From Rhodanobacter sp. C03 (GTDB lineage Bacteria; Pseudomonadota; Gammaproteobacteria; Xanthomonadales; Rhodanobacteraceae), in contig NZ_MUNT01000011.1 in the NCBI RefSeq assembly GCF_002001175.1, positions 124,001 to 188,000 of the forward strand: a stretch of 64,000 nt of DNA, written 5' to 3'. A model generated the notes under the pieces. The model saw only the letters and a list, made by a program, of their open reading frames with translations, was not told the DNA's origin and made no database searches. This document shows, piece after piece, positions 9,619 to 17,994 of this stretch. The position numbers and the translations under genes are program-made. Each line of letters begins with the position of its first letter. Position 1 is the stretch's first letter.

Positions 9619-10206
9619 ATGCGGTTGCATAAATTGTTTTGGGTGTTGTTGCTATGGCCTGTGCTGGTATCCGCGCACCATGCCGACAAGAACGCGCGCG
9701 GTCTGCACGATGTCACCGTGCTGATCATCCGGCACGCCGAGAAACCCGACCAGGGCAATGCCCTCAGTCCACGCGGCGAGCAACGCGCGGCAGCCTACGC
9801 CAGCTATTTCGATCCGCTGCAGCTCGATGGCAGCACGCTGCTGCCGCAACGCCTGATTGCCACCCGCGACAGCAAGGCGAGCATGCGTCCGCGGCTCACC
9901 TTGACGCCGCTGGCCGCACGCCTGCAGCTGCCGATCGAGCAACCCTGGGCCGACGATCAGGTCGACGACCTGGCCAAGGCCTTACGCAAGAAGAACGATG
10001 CGCCGGTGGTGCTGATCGCCTGGCATCACGGCCATATCGTGAAACTGATCGAGGCGCTGGGTGGCGATGCCAAACAGTTGCTGGGCCGCAAGACATGGCC
10101 GGGCGATGTCTACAACTGGGTGGTGGTGCTGCACTTCGATGGGCAGGGTCGGTTGAGCGAATCCACCAGCCGGCTGGTCCAGGAGCATCTGCTGCCGGGT
10201 GATTGA
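9619..10206 (+). CDS. Secreted histidine phosphatase superfamily protein
   Basis: The 195-residue protein begins with a signal peptide (LFWVLLLWPVLVSAH, cleavage near residue 19). The mature part opens with VTVLIIRHAEKPDQG, the catalytic RHA/E motif with the nucleophile at His39, and later has VVLIAWHHGHIVKLIEALGG carrying the second active-site His. The domain is short, like SixA-type or small phosphoglycerate-mutase-like phosphatases, but exported. GGAA lies eight bases before the ATG. The substrate is unknown. Confidence 0.75.
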   Translation: MRLHKLFWVLLLWPVLVSAHHADKNARGLHDVTVLIIRHAEKPDQGNALSPRGEQRAAAYASYFDPLQLDGSTLLPQRLIATRDSKASMRPRLTLTPLAARLQLPIEQPWADDQVDDLAKALRKKNDAPVVLIAWHHGHIVKLIEALGGDAKQLLGRKTWPGDVYNWVVVLHFDGQGRLSESTSRLVQEHLLPGD

Positions 10207-10264
10207 GCGAGGATGGGTGGCGATTCAGTGCCACCGTCGCTTTTCTCGCTCGATGAAGGCGAAA

Positions 10265-11203
10265 TCAGCGCCGGAATGCCCGCGCTTCATTCAATCGCTT
10301 TTGCAGCAGTGACCCACCCAGCAACCGCGGCAGCCACGGCGTGAACGGCTGCGGCACGATGCCCAGCGCGGCGTAGCCATCGGTCTTGCCGACCGAGTCG
10401 GTGCGCAACGAGCGGAAGTTGTCGAGCGAAAACGGTGTGCCGGGCAACAGGCCGGCGACCTGCGCCTGCAGCTGGCCCAAGCTGTCGTGCAGCGGGATGA
10501 TCGGCGTACGCAGGCCGGCGGTGTCGCGAATCCGGTGCACGATCTCGCCAAGTGTCAGCACCTCGGGGCCGTATAGCTCAAGGCTGCGGCGCTGGCCGAG
10601 CTTGGCGCTGCCGACGCAGCGGGCGATCGCCTCGGCCACGTCGCCGACGTAAGTGGGTGCCATGCGTGCCTTGGCGCGTGCCAGCGGCAGCATCGGCATG
10701 CGCCGCAGCAGGACGGCGAAGCGACTGACCAGACCGTCGCCCTCGCCGAAGATCACGCTGGGCTGGTAGATCGTCCAGTCGAGCCCGGATGCCTTGACCA
10801 GCGACTCGGCCTCGCCACGCGTCTTCAGATACTGCGAGAGGCCCTGGCCGGCTTTCAGCGAGCTCATCTGATGCAGCCGGCCGACACTGCTGGCATGGCA
10901 GGCCGCGATCAGGCGCCTGGTCAGCTCCACGTGCGCGCGCTGGAAGCTGTGCTTGCCACTCGGGTTGAGGATGCCGATCAGGTTGATCACCGCGTCGGCG
11001 CCTTCAAGCTCACGGCGCAGCACCTCGTCGTTGTAGACATCGGCGCTGCGCACGCGCACCTGCGGTAGCACGCCCAGTTCACGGTGCTGCTCGCGGTTGC
11101 GGCTGAGCAGCACGATGCGATGGCCGTCGGCGGCGAGCCGTGGCACCAGGTGGCTGCCGACGAAGCCGGTACCGCCGAGGATGACGAGTTGCTGTGCGGC
11201 CAT
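10265..11203 (-). CDS. NDUFA9-like NAD(P)-binding protein (atypical SDR)
   Basis: The 312-residue protein has the Rossmann signature VILGGTGFVGSHL at the N-terminus, then LSRNREQ, INLIGIL and LHQMSSLKA, the pattern of extended/atypical short-chain dehydrogenases related to the complex I accessory subunit NDUFA9. There is no canonical YxxxK catalytic pair in a clear form, so it may bind a nucleotide rather than catalyse oxidation. GAGG lies about ten bases before the ATG. It is 29 bases downstream of the lytic transglycosylase on the same strand, so both could be cotranscribed. Confidence 0.8.
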   Translation of the reverse strand: MAAQQLVILGGTGFVGSHLVPRLAADGHRIVLLSRNREQHRELGVLPQVRVRSADVYNDEVLRRELEGADAVINLIGILNPSGKHSFQRAHVELTRRLIAACHASSVGRLHQMSSLKAGQGLSQYLKTRGEAESLVKASGLDWTIYQPSVIFGEGDGLVSRFAVLLRRMPMLPLARAKARMAPTYVGDVAEAIARCVGSAKLGQRRSLELYGPEVLTLGEIVHRIRDTAGLRTPIIPLHDSLGQLQAQVAGLLPGTPFSLDNFRSLRTDSVGKTDGYAALGIVPQPFTPWLPRLLGGSLLQKRLNEARAFRR

Positions 11204-11232
11204 GCGAATCGATCCTCGGGGCGGGCAGGGCT

Positions 11233-13278
11233 CTATGGTGAAGCGTGTGGTGTAGAGGCGGCGTTAGCCGGTGCGCTGACCGTCGGGGGTGGCGGACAAT
11301 CGATCGTCTTGCGCAGCGTTGAGGCGTCTGGCAGTCCATACGGCTGACCGATCGCGGTCAGTCGCGTACTCAGCGGCACCGCGTTGCCGTGCAGGCGCCA
11401 GTCGTACATCACGCTGAAGTCCATCACGCGTGCCACGTATTCGCGGGTTTCCTTGAACGGGATGGTGGCGATGAACAGGTCCGGCGCCAGCTGGCTGCGT
11501 GCGGCTACCCACTGGTCGACCCGGTTCGGGCCGGCGTTGTAGGCGGCGCTGGCCAGCCATGGCGCGCCGTTGAAGCGCTCGGCCATCTGTGCCAGGTAGC
11601 GCGTACCCAGTTCGATGTTTACGCTGGGGTCGTACAGCGAGTCGCCTCCATTCCAGTTCAGCCCGTTGCGCTGGGCGACCAGCTCGGCGGTGGCCGGTAC
11701 CAGTTGCATCAAGCCGCGCGCGTCGGCGCCGGAGCGGGCGTCGCTCACCCATGCGCTTTCCGCGCGCAGGATGCCGTAGGCCCAGGCGGGGTCGATGCCG
11801 GCCTGTTCGGCCTGCGCTACCACGCCGTCCTGGCTGGCGAGCGGGAAGCGCAGCGTGTAGTAGCGCATCGCCTCGCCGTGATTGAGGGTGAATGCCGCGC
11901 GGTCGTACCAGCCGCGGGCGTCCGCCAGTTTGACGGCCAGCACTTGCGTGCGTTCGTCGGCGCCATCCAGCGCGCGTGCCCATTCGCGCCGTGCCAGCTT
12001 CGGCAGGTCCACCGCGAACAGCTCGAACGCGCGCAGCAGATTGGGTTGAGCAAGCAGCGCCTGCTCCTGCTGCGAGTCGTCGATCGGTGTACGCGGGCAG
12101 ATCGCGTAGGGCTGGCCGAGCTGGTCGGCGGCGAGGAAGCCGAAGAACGTGGTTTCCCTGGCGAGGTTGGCATACAGCGCCTGTGCCTGTCCGGTCTGGC
12201 CGGTGGCAGCCAGCGCGCGCGCGCGGAAGTAGCGCCACTCGCCGTCCTGCTGCTGGCTGGCCGGCATCGCATTGATCGCCGCCAGCACCGCCGGCCATTC
12301 CTGCTGCGCCAGCGCCACGCGCACACGCCATTCGCGGCTCGCATCGGATTGCGCGGCGGCGGGCAGGGCGATCAGCCGCGCCAGCGCGTTGTCGTCGAAA
12401 TCGGTGGCATGGAACAGCGCCAGTGCGTGCAGGATCTGGTTGCGTTGTGGTTCGCTGAAGTTGAAACGTGACTGCAGTTGCTGCCATGCGCTGTCGGCGC
12501 TGTCGGACTGGCGTCGCGCCAGCCGGCTCAGCGCCAGCGTGACAGCCTGCGTGTTACGCGGGGTATCGGGCCAATTGACCGCTGCCGCGGCGGCACCGGC
12601 CGGATCGCGCAAGGCCTGTGCGAGTTGCTGCGCGCTGCTGCGGTCGTCCGGCGGCAGCCAGTTGGCGAGGCTGGCGACGGTGCCACCTTGACCGGCATCG
12701 ACGGCACGATCGATCCGCGTCCACAACCGGGCGCTGGTCAGCAGGCCTTGATCGTGTGCGGCGCTCAGTATCGGGTCGCAGGCACTGGGCAGGTTCGGCT
12801 TCGTCCACAGCGCGGCCAGATCCTTGTCGAAATCCAGGGTGCTTCCATTCGCCATTCGTGCCTGCAGTGCGTCGCAGCTCAGTGCGTCGTTGAGGCCCGG
12901 TTGGTACAGCGCGAGAAAATCGTCCCAGTCCTGGCGCCGTGCCAGTTCCAGCAGGAAATCGCGGCGCAGGTCGGCGGCAGGAATCCAGTCCGGGTATTGC
13001 TTGAGGTATGACTCCACGGCGGCGCGATCGATCTGCTGGATGTCGTGCTCGAGCGCGGCAGCCTGCAGGTACGGATACAGCGGATAGTCGCGCAGGTCGG
13101 TAGCCATGCTGCGCCAGCCGTCACCGCCCTGCTGGGCGGCGGCATAAGCCTGCTTGAATGCGGCGCGCTGGGCGGCGGTAGGTTCGCTGGCCGCTGCGCC
13201 GGTGGCGGCGAGCAGCCAGCCGGCGGTCAACAACAAACCGGCCAGCAGCGTGCGCCGCGAGGGTGAACGAAAAAACAT
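11233..13278 (-). CDS. slt: Soluble lytic murein transglycosylase (Slt70-like)
   Basis: The 681-residue periplasmic enzyme cleaves the glycan strands of peptidoglycan to give 1,6-anhydro ends. It has a signal peptide (LLAGLLLTAGWLLAATGAAA), a long alpha-helical superhelix of about 450 residues, and a C-terminal SLT domain. The catalytic Glu is about residue 507 in YGILRAESAWVSDA, followed by ARGLMQLVPATA and AAYNAGPNRV, all family hallmarks. GGAGC precedes the ATG by about five bases. It diverges from the GH17 gene at 13410. Confidence 0.95.
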   Translation of the reverse strand: MFFRSPSRRTLLAGLLLTAGWLLAATGAAASEPTAAQRAAFKQAYAAAQQGGDGWRSMATDLRDYPLYPYLQAAALEHDIQQIDRAAVESYLKQYPDWIPAADLRRDFLLELARRQDWDDFLALYQPGLNDALSCDALQARMANGSTLDFDKDLAALWTKPNLPSACDPILSAAHDQGLLTSARLWTRIDRAVDAGQGGTVASLANWLPPDDRSSAQQLAQALRDPAGAAAAAVNWPDTPRNTQAVTLALSRLARRQSDSADSAWQQLQSRFNFSEPQRNQILHALALFHATDFDDNALARLIALPAAAQSDASREWRVRVALAQQEWPAVLAAINAMPASQQQDGEWRYFRARALAATGQTGQAQALYANLARETTFFGFLAADQLGQPYAICPRTPIDDSQQEQALLAQPNLLRAFELFAVDLPKLARREWARALDGADERTQVLAVKLADARGWYDRAAFTLNHGEAMRYYTLRFPLASQDGVVAQAEQAGIDPAWAYGILRAESAWVSDARSGADARGLMQLVPATAELVAQRNGLNWNGGDSLYDPSVNIELGTRYLAQMAERFNGAPWLASAAYNAGPNRVDQWVAARSQLAPDLFIATIPFKETREYVARVMDFSVMYDWRLHGNAVPLSTRLTAIGQPYGLPDASTLRKTIDCPPPPTVSAPANAASTPHASP

Positions 13279-13409
13279 GCGAGCTCCTGCGTCGATCCAG
13301 TGGCAGTTTAGTTCATGCCTTCGTGGCGCCAGGTGAACACGGGCCGTCGGCGCAGCGGGAGGCGCCTGTTAAGCTGACGCGCTTCGTCATCAGGATCATC
13401 GGAACCGGC

Positions 13410-15008
13410 ATGTCGTCAGCCTCTACGCCCGTCAATCAGCGGCACGCATTCGCCTGGCTGGTGCTGGCCTTGCTGGCACTGGCGGGGGCGTACTGGTGGT
13501 GGGCGATCGGTCGTCCGGTGACATTGCCGGATGCGCCGTCGGCGCGCATCGCGTGTGTGTCGTACGCGCCATTCCGCGAGGCGGGCGAAACGCCGCTGGA
13601 TCCGCACGCATTCATCAGCCCGGCGCGCATCGATGAAGATCTGCGTGCGTTGTCGCAGCGTTTCGATTGTGTGCGCACGTATTCGCAGGGGCAGGGTCTC
13701 AGCGCGGTGCCTGAGATCGCCAGCCGCTACGGCATGAAGGTGCTGCTCGGCATATGGCTGGGCGCCAACAAGCAGATGAACGAGCAGCAGGTCCGGCTCG
13801 GCATCGCTACCGCGCGCAAATATCCGCAGGTGCTGCGCGGCGTCATCGTCGGCAACGAGGTGTTGTTGCGTGGCGAACTGTCTTCGGCGCAACTGGCCGG
13901 TTATCTGCACGAAGTGCGCGCCGCGGTCAGCGTGCCAGTGACGTATGCGGATGTGTGGGAGTTCTGGCTGCGCCATCCCGAGCTGGCCAGCTCGGTCGAC
14001 TACCTCACCATCCATGTCCTGCCGTACTGGGAGGACACGCCGGTGTCGCCGGAACGCGCGGTGCAGCACGTGGCGACGGTGTACGCGAAAGTGCAGCAGG
14101 CGTTTCCCGGCCGTCGCGTGATGATCGGCGAGACCGGCTGGCCCAGCGCCGGACGGCCGCGCCAGGCGGCGAGTGCCAGCGTGATCAACGAGGCGCGCTA
14201 CCTGCGCGAATTCCTGGTCTACGCGGCCACGGTGCAGATGCCGTACAACGTGATCGAGGCGTTCGACCAGCCGTGGAAACGCGCGCAGGAAGGCACCGCC
14301 GGCGGTTACTGGGGCATCTTCGATGCGCAGGCGCGACCGAAGTTCGCGATGGTCGGTCCGGTGACCGAGGAGCCGCGCTGGTGGATCGGCTGGCTGGCCG
14401 GTGTGGCGGGCGCGTGGCTGTTTGTGCTGGTCGGCATATGGCGTCGCCGGTGGACGGGCTGGCGCGGTTGGCTCGCCTTGAAGCTGGCCGGGTTTGCCAG
14501 TGGCTGCGCATTGGCCTGGCAGGTCCGGCAGATGCTGTACGCCTGTCGTGATCCGTGGGAATGGACGGCGTCGCTGATCGCCTGTGCGCTGGCCCTGTTC
14601 AGTGCGTTGTGGCTGGCGCGCTGGATCGCTGCGCGGATGGCCGATGTCATGCTGGTGTCGTTGCCGCGCTGGCTGCGCTTCGGCTGGCTGTTCGTGCTGG
14701 CGTTCTACGGCTTGCTGCTGGTGTTCGACGGCCGCTACCGCGATTTTCCGCTGGGCCTGTTCATGCTGCCGTGCGTCGGCTATGCGTTGACTGGCTGGCT
14801 GTCCGATCGACGCGAGGCGTCGATGCCGTGGCTGGAGGAGCGTTTCCTCGCCATGTCGGTGTGCTTGCTGGCGACGGTCGTGCTGGCGCAGGAAGCGTGG
14901 CTGACACCGGTGGCGTGGCTATGGCTCGGACTGAATCTGTTGATCGCGTTGCCGGTGCTGCTCGAGTGGTGGCACGGACGTCGGCGTCTGCAGACGCAGC
15001 AGGCGTAG
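13410..15008 (+). CDS. Membrane-anchored glycoside hydrolase family 17-like protein
   Basis: The 532-residue protein has an N-terminal membrane anchor (about residues 13-35), a GH17-like barrel, and a C-terminal block of roughly six to seven membrane helices. Both catalytic glutamates can be picked out: the acid/base in GVIVGNEVLLRGE and the nucleophile in MIGETGWPSAG. GH17 enzymes act on beta-1,3-glucans as hydrolases or transglycosylases; bacterial ones are tied to cyclic or periplasmic glucan building. The start is the ATG at 13410 with GGAA eight bases upstream; the open frame goes back to 13263. Its 3' end overlaps the small opposite-strand gene by 90 bases. Confidence 0.8.
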   Translation: MSSASTPVNQRHAFAWLVLALLALAGAYWWWAIGRPVTLPDAPSARIACVSYAPFREAGETPLDPHAFISPARIDEDLRALSQRFDCVRTYSQGQGLSAVPEIASRYGMKVLLGIWLGANKQMNEQQVRLGIATARKYPQVLRGVIVGNEVLLRGELSSAQLAGYLHEVRAAVSVPVTYADVWEFWLRHPELASSVDYLTIHVLPYWEDTPVSPERAVQHVATVYAKVQQAFPGRRVMIGETGWPSAGRPRQAASASVINEARYLREFLVYAATVQMPYNVIEAFDQPWKRAQEGTAGGYWGIFDAQARPKFAMVGPVTEEPRWWIGWLAGVAGAWLFVLVGIWRRRWTGWRGWLALKLAGFASGCALAWQVRQMLYACRDPWEWTASLIACALALFSALWLARWIAARMADVMLVSLPRWLRFGWLFVLAFYGLLLVFDGRYRDFPLGLFMLPCVGYALTGWLSDRREASMPWLEERFLAMSVCLLATVVLAQEAWLTPVAWLWLGLNLLIALPVLLEWWHGRRRLQTQQA

Positions 15009-15338
15009 ACAACCGATCAGCAGCGCCAGCGCGCCCGCCTCGTAGCAGTACAACAGCAGCGCGAAAGCACCCAGGGCGGCGGCCAGCCACGCCAGCGACA
15101 CGCGCCGGCTCAGCAGTGCCATTACGGCGGCGAGCAACGCGACGGCGCCATAGACATCGTGTAGGAAACCCAGCACCAGCCATTGCCGCCACTGGCACCA
15201 CAGCGGGCTATGGTTGCCACTGCACAACTGGCCGATCGCGCTGGATTCGATCAGGTCATAGCGCAGCCATGCCGCCCCCAGCGCCACTGCCAGCAACGAC
15301 AACCATGCAAGCAGCGGTCGCCACGCGCGCGCCATCAT
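14919..15338 (-). CDS. Small membrane protein of unknown function
   Basis: The 139-residue protein has three to four hydrophobic segments (LLAWLSLLAVALGAAWL, LHDVYGAVALLAAVMALL, LAWLAAALGAFALLLYCYEA). I do not recognise the family. Its ATG at 15338 overlaps the stop of the endonuclease-type gene as ATGA, which argues for translational coupling and makes it likely real. The last 90 bases run antisense through the end of the GH17 gene. Two Cys residues flank SGNHSPLW in a predicted extracytoplasmic loop. Confidence 0.65.
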   Translation of the reverse strand: MMARAWRPLLAWLSLLAVALGAAWLRYDLIESSAIGQLCSGNHSPLWCQWRQWLVLGFLHDVYGAVALLAAVMALLSRRVSLAWLAAALGAFALLLYCYEAGALALLIGCLRLLRLQTPTSVPPLEQHRQRDQQIQSEP

Positions 15339-16150
15339 CGGTGGCGGTCCGACGCGGATGACTTGCCGCCGACATGCGCCGGCAGGCAGATTTCCGCCGC
15401 CAGGGGCAGGTGATCGGAGAACGCCTGCGGCAACGTCCAGACCTTGTCCAGCCGCACCGCCGCCGAGGTCAGGATGTGGTCCAGCGCGCGGCGCGGCTTC
15501 CAGCTCGGGAAGGTCGGTGTCGATTGTGCCGGCGGCTGCAGGCTGCATTTGTTGAACAGGTGATCCATCTCCGCGCTGCCCGGCTCGGTGTTCAAATCGC
15601 CCATCAGCACCGCGTGCGGGAAATCCTGCAGAAGCTCGGCGATGAAGCCGAGCTGGCGCGTGCGCGCGGGGGCGCTCAGCGACAGATGCGCAACCATCAC
15701 GGCCAGCGCGCTGCCGCCTTCGCCGAACTGCGCCAGCAGCGCACCGCGACCGGGGATGCGGCTGGGCAGCGGGTAATCCAGCACCGAATGCGGTTGCAGC
15801 CGGCTGATCAGCCCGTTCGCCGAATGGGCCAGCCGCGCCATCGCGCGGTTCGGCTGATGGCTCCAGTACGGCATGCCGGCGGTTTCGGCGAGATAACGGG
15901 TCTGGTTGAGGAAGCCCGAGCGCAGGCTGCCGGCGTCGGCTTCCTGCAGGCCGATCACGTCGAACTGCGGCAACACCTCGGCGAGCCGGTCGAGGTTGTC
16001 CATCTTGTTGCGCCCTGGCAGCACTGCATTGATGCTGCGGGTGACGTATTCACTGTAACGCTGCACGCTGGCACCGGCCAGGATGTTGCAGCTCAGCAGG
16101 CGCAGACGGCGCTCGGCAGGGGCGGCTTGGAGAATGGCGGCGCGGGTCAT
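15335..16150 (-). CDS. Endonuclease/exonuclease/phosphatase family protein
   Basis: The 271-residue protein shows the EEP fold motifs in order: LRLLSCNILAG, VIGLQEADAGSL (metal-binding Glu), VMVAHLSLSAPART, HAVLMGDLNTEPGS (catalytic Asp/Asn), and a terminal SDHLPLAAEI. It may act on phosphodiesters of nucleic acid or lipid. In pseudomonads and xanthomonads a gene of this type lies next to dsbA and cytochrome c4, as here. The ATG at 16150 was chosen over an upstream TTG at 16192; neither has a strong ribosome site. Confidence 0.85.
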   Translation of the reverse strand: MTRAAILQAAPAERRLRLLSCNILAGASVQRYSEYVTRSINAVLPGRNKMDNLDRLAEVLPQFDVIGLQEADAGSLRSGFLNQTRYLAETAGMPYWSHQPNRAMARLAHSANGLISRLQPHSVLDYPLPSRIPGRGALLAQFGEGGSALAVMVAHLSLSAPARTRQLGFIAELLQDFPHAVLMGDLNTEPGSAEMDHLFNKCSLQPPAQSTPTFPSWKPRRALDHILTSAAVRLDKVWTLPQAFSDHLPLAAEICLPAHVGGKSSASDRHR

Positions 16151-16242
16151 CGCAACACACTGCACGGGGAGGGGATGCCGACGGTCACGCAAATGGTGCC
16201 GTCAGCGGAACACTGTCATCAGCATGCTCTACACGAAGTGAA

Positions 16243-16275
16243 CCGCGCGCCAGCCGTGTCCTCGCCGGCGCGCGG
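16243..16275 (-). terminator. GC-rich hairpin after dsbA-like gene
   Basis: CCGCGCGCC and GGCGCGCGG form a perfect nine-base stem around a 15-base loop just beyond the stop of the first DsbA-like gene. There is no strong T-run, so it could be a weak or Rho-assisted end. Confidence 0.4.
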
Positions 16276-16284
16276 ATAGTCAGC

Positions 16285-16935
16285 TTACTTGCCGCTGAGT
16301 TCGCGCTTGGCCAGCCACAGGGCCACGGCGGCCATTTCGTCCGGGGTCTGCACATTGGCCACGCGGTACTTGCCGTCGACCACGATGCTTGGGGTGCCAT
16401 CCACCTGCCAGCGCTGGATCAGGTTCAGGTCGGTCTTAAGCGCTGCGGTCGCCTCAGGGGAGGTGGCGATCTGCATGAACTTGTCGCGGTTGACGCCTTG
16501 ACGGGCATAGAAATCGGCCAGTTCGTCCATCGAACTGATCGGATAATGCTCATCGAACTTGTCCTTGAACAACTGCAGGTGCGTGCGCTCGACCACGCCA
16601 AGCTGCTTGGCCGCGTAATACGCACGCGCATACGGGACCCATTCGGCATTGAACGGTGCCGGCACCAGCTTGAATTCCACCCCGGCCGGCAGTTGCTTGC
16701 GCAGCTGCTCGGCGATCGGCGCGAAGTGCGCGCAGTGGATGCAGCCGTAGGAAAACACCTCGACCACTTCCACCTTGCCGCTGCTGCTGTAACGCTGGTG
16801 CGGACCGGGCAGCGTCACGTATTCGTTGCCTTCGGTGTACGGCGCCGCTGCGCTGGACTGCGCAGTGCAGGCGCTGGCCAGCAGCAGGCCGCCGAGCAGG
16901 AAGATGGCACGCAATCGGGTCATTCGCTTGAACAT
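16285..16935 (-). CDS. dsbA: DsbA-like thiol:disulfide oxidoreductase, lipoprotein, CIHC active site
   Basis: The 216-residue protein has a lipoprotein-type signal (LLASAC, Cys23). Its thioredoxin-fold active site is VFSYGCIHCAHF (Cys65 and Cys68) and the cis-Pro loop is GTPSIVV near residue 180. E. coli DsbA has CPHC; the middle residues Ile-His here should still favour an oxidising enzyme. It would introduce disulfides in exported proteins. It lies in the conserved line cytochrome c4 - dsbA - dsbA - endonuclease, all leftward. Confidence 0.9.
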   Translation of the reverse strand: MFKRMTRLRAIFLLGGLLLASACTAQSSAAAPYTEGNEYVTLPGPHQRYSSSGKVEVVEVFSYGCIHCAHFAPIAEQLRKQLPAGVEFKLVPAPFNAEWVPYARAYYAAKQLGVVERTHLQLFKDKFDEHYPISSMDELADFYARQGVNRDKFMQIATSPEATAALKTDLNLIQRWQVDGTPSIVVDGKYRVANVQTPDEMAAVALWLAKRELSGK

Positions 16936-17004
16936 GGAGAGTTCTCTTCGCAGGGCGGTCGCTTGGACGCCGGTCAGGTTAACCGAATCGCTCCGGTCCG
17001 CGGC

Positions 17005-17880
17005 TTACTTGCCAGCCGCTTCCTTGGCCACCAGCCACTGGGTCAGTTCGACGGCCTGTGCGTAGCCACCGGCATTGCCGACATCGAAGCGATACTTGCC
17101 GTTGATCACCATGGTCGGGGTGCCGGTAACGCCATAGGCTTTGACCAGGTCGTCGGCCCGCTTCATCTTGATGTTGACGGCGAACGAGTTGGCGATCGCG
17201 ACGAACTGCTGCGGATCGGCGCCGAACTTCGCGTACACCTTGGCGACGTCCTCGATGGTCGGCAGGGCCGCCGCGGGCTTCAGGCCGGTGCCGGCGGCAT
17301 TCATCGAACTGAGTTCCTTGGTCTTCCACACCGCGTCGTACATCGCGTCATTGCCCTTGTCGGCAACGTCCATGGCTTGCGCCGTGAAGTACGCACGTTG
17401 CAGCAGCGGCCAGTTTTCCTGCGGAATGAACGAGGCCGGCACGTACGTCATCACCGCATCCGCTGGCAGGCTGCTGGCGATCTGGTTGGCCGTGGCGTGG
17501 AACGCGTTGCAGGACGGGCAGCCGTAGGAGAACACCTCGGTCACTTCGATCTTGCCCGGATGGCTGGTCGGCTGCGCGGGCTCGATCAGGAAGTAGTTCT
17601 TGCCCTCGACCCACTTGCCGTTGTCGACGAAGGCGGCGGCAGGGGCTGCAGGTGCAGGCGGCGGCGTGGCCGCGCTGGCGCTTGGCGCGGCGCTGGTCGC
17701 CGCTGCCGCCGGCGTGGTCGTGGTGGCCGCGCTGGCTGGTGTCGGGCTGCTGGTGGCCGGAGCGGTGGTCGCTGCGCTGCTGGTCGCCGCTGCGGCTGGC
17801 TGGGCATTACTGCCGTTGTCATGGCTGCAGGCGGCAAGCGCGAGCAGGGCGGCACACAGGAACGGCAGACGCTTCAACAT
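17005..17880 (-). CDS. DsbA-like lipoprotein with long linker, CPSC active site
   Basis: The 291-residue protein has a lipobox LAAC (Cys18), then about 65 residues of Ala/Thr/Pro/Ser low complexity that tether the domain away from the membrane. The thioredoxin fold carries VFSYGCPSCNAF (Cys121, Cys124) and the cis-Pro loop GTPTMVI. It is a clear paralogue of the neighbour at 16285 but differs in its CxxC pair and has a tether, so redox potential and reach probably differ. Cytochrome maturation or envelope proteins are possible clients given the neighbouring cytochrome. Confidence 0.85.
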   Translation of the reverse strand: MLKRLPFLCAALLALAACSHDNGSNAQPAAAATSSAATTAPATSSPTPASAATTTTPAAAATSAAPSASAATPPPAPAAPAAAFVDNGKWVEGKNYFLIEPAQPTSHPGKIEVTEVFSYGCPSCNAFHATANQIASSLPADAVMTYVPASFIPQENWPLLQRAYFTAQAMDVADKGNDAMYDAVWKTKELSSMNAAGTGLKPAAALPTIEDVAKVYAKFGADPQQFVAIANSFAVNIKMKRADDLVKAYGVTGTPTMVINGKYRFDVGNAGGYAQAVELTQWLVAKEAAGK

Positions 17881-17910
17881 GGCTTACCTCTAGGGAAAGA
17901 TCCGATCGGA

Positions 17911-17940
17911 CTGATCTGAATCAGGCTGATCTGAATCGGG
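17911..17940. repeat. Two tandem 15-bp repeats in the dsbA-like 5' leader
   Basis: CTGATCTGAATCAGG is followed directly by CTGATCTGAATCGGG, one mismatch apart, 31-60 bases before the CPSC-type DsbA start. The unit is itself partly palindromic (CTGAT...ATCAG across the join). It may be a regulator site or simply a slipped duplication. Confidence 0.55.
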
Positions 17941-17958
17941 GTAGGGCTGAAACCGACA

Positions 17959-17980
17959 GCGCCGACCTCTCGGTCGGCGC
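17959..17980 (-). terminator. Hairpin after cytochrome c4 gene
   Basis: GCGCCGACC-TCTC-GGTCGGCGC is a perfect nine-base stem with a four-base loop, 14 bases past the cytochrome stop. Downstream on the minus strand the sequence is only mildly T-rich, so it may attenuate rather than end transcription into dsbA. Confidence 0.5.
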
Positions 17981-17994
17981 GTGGATCGATCAGA

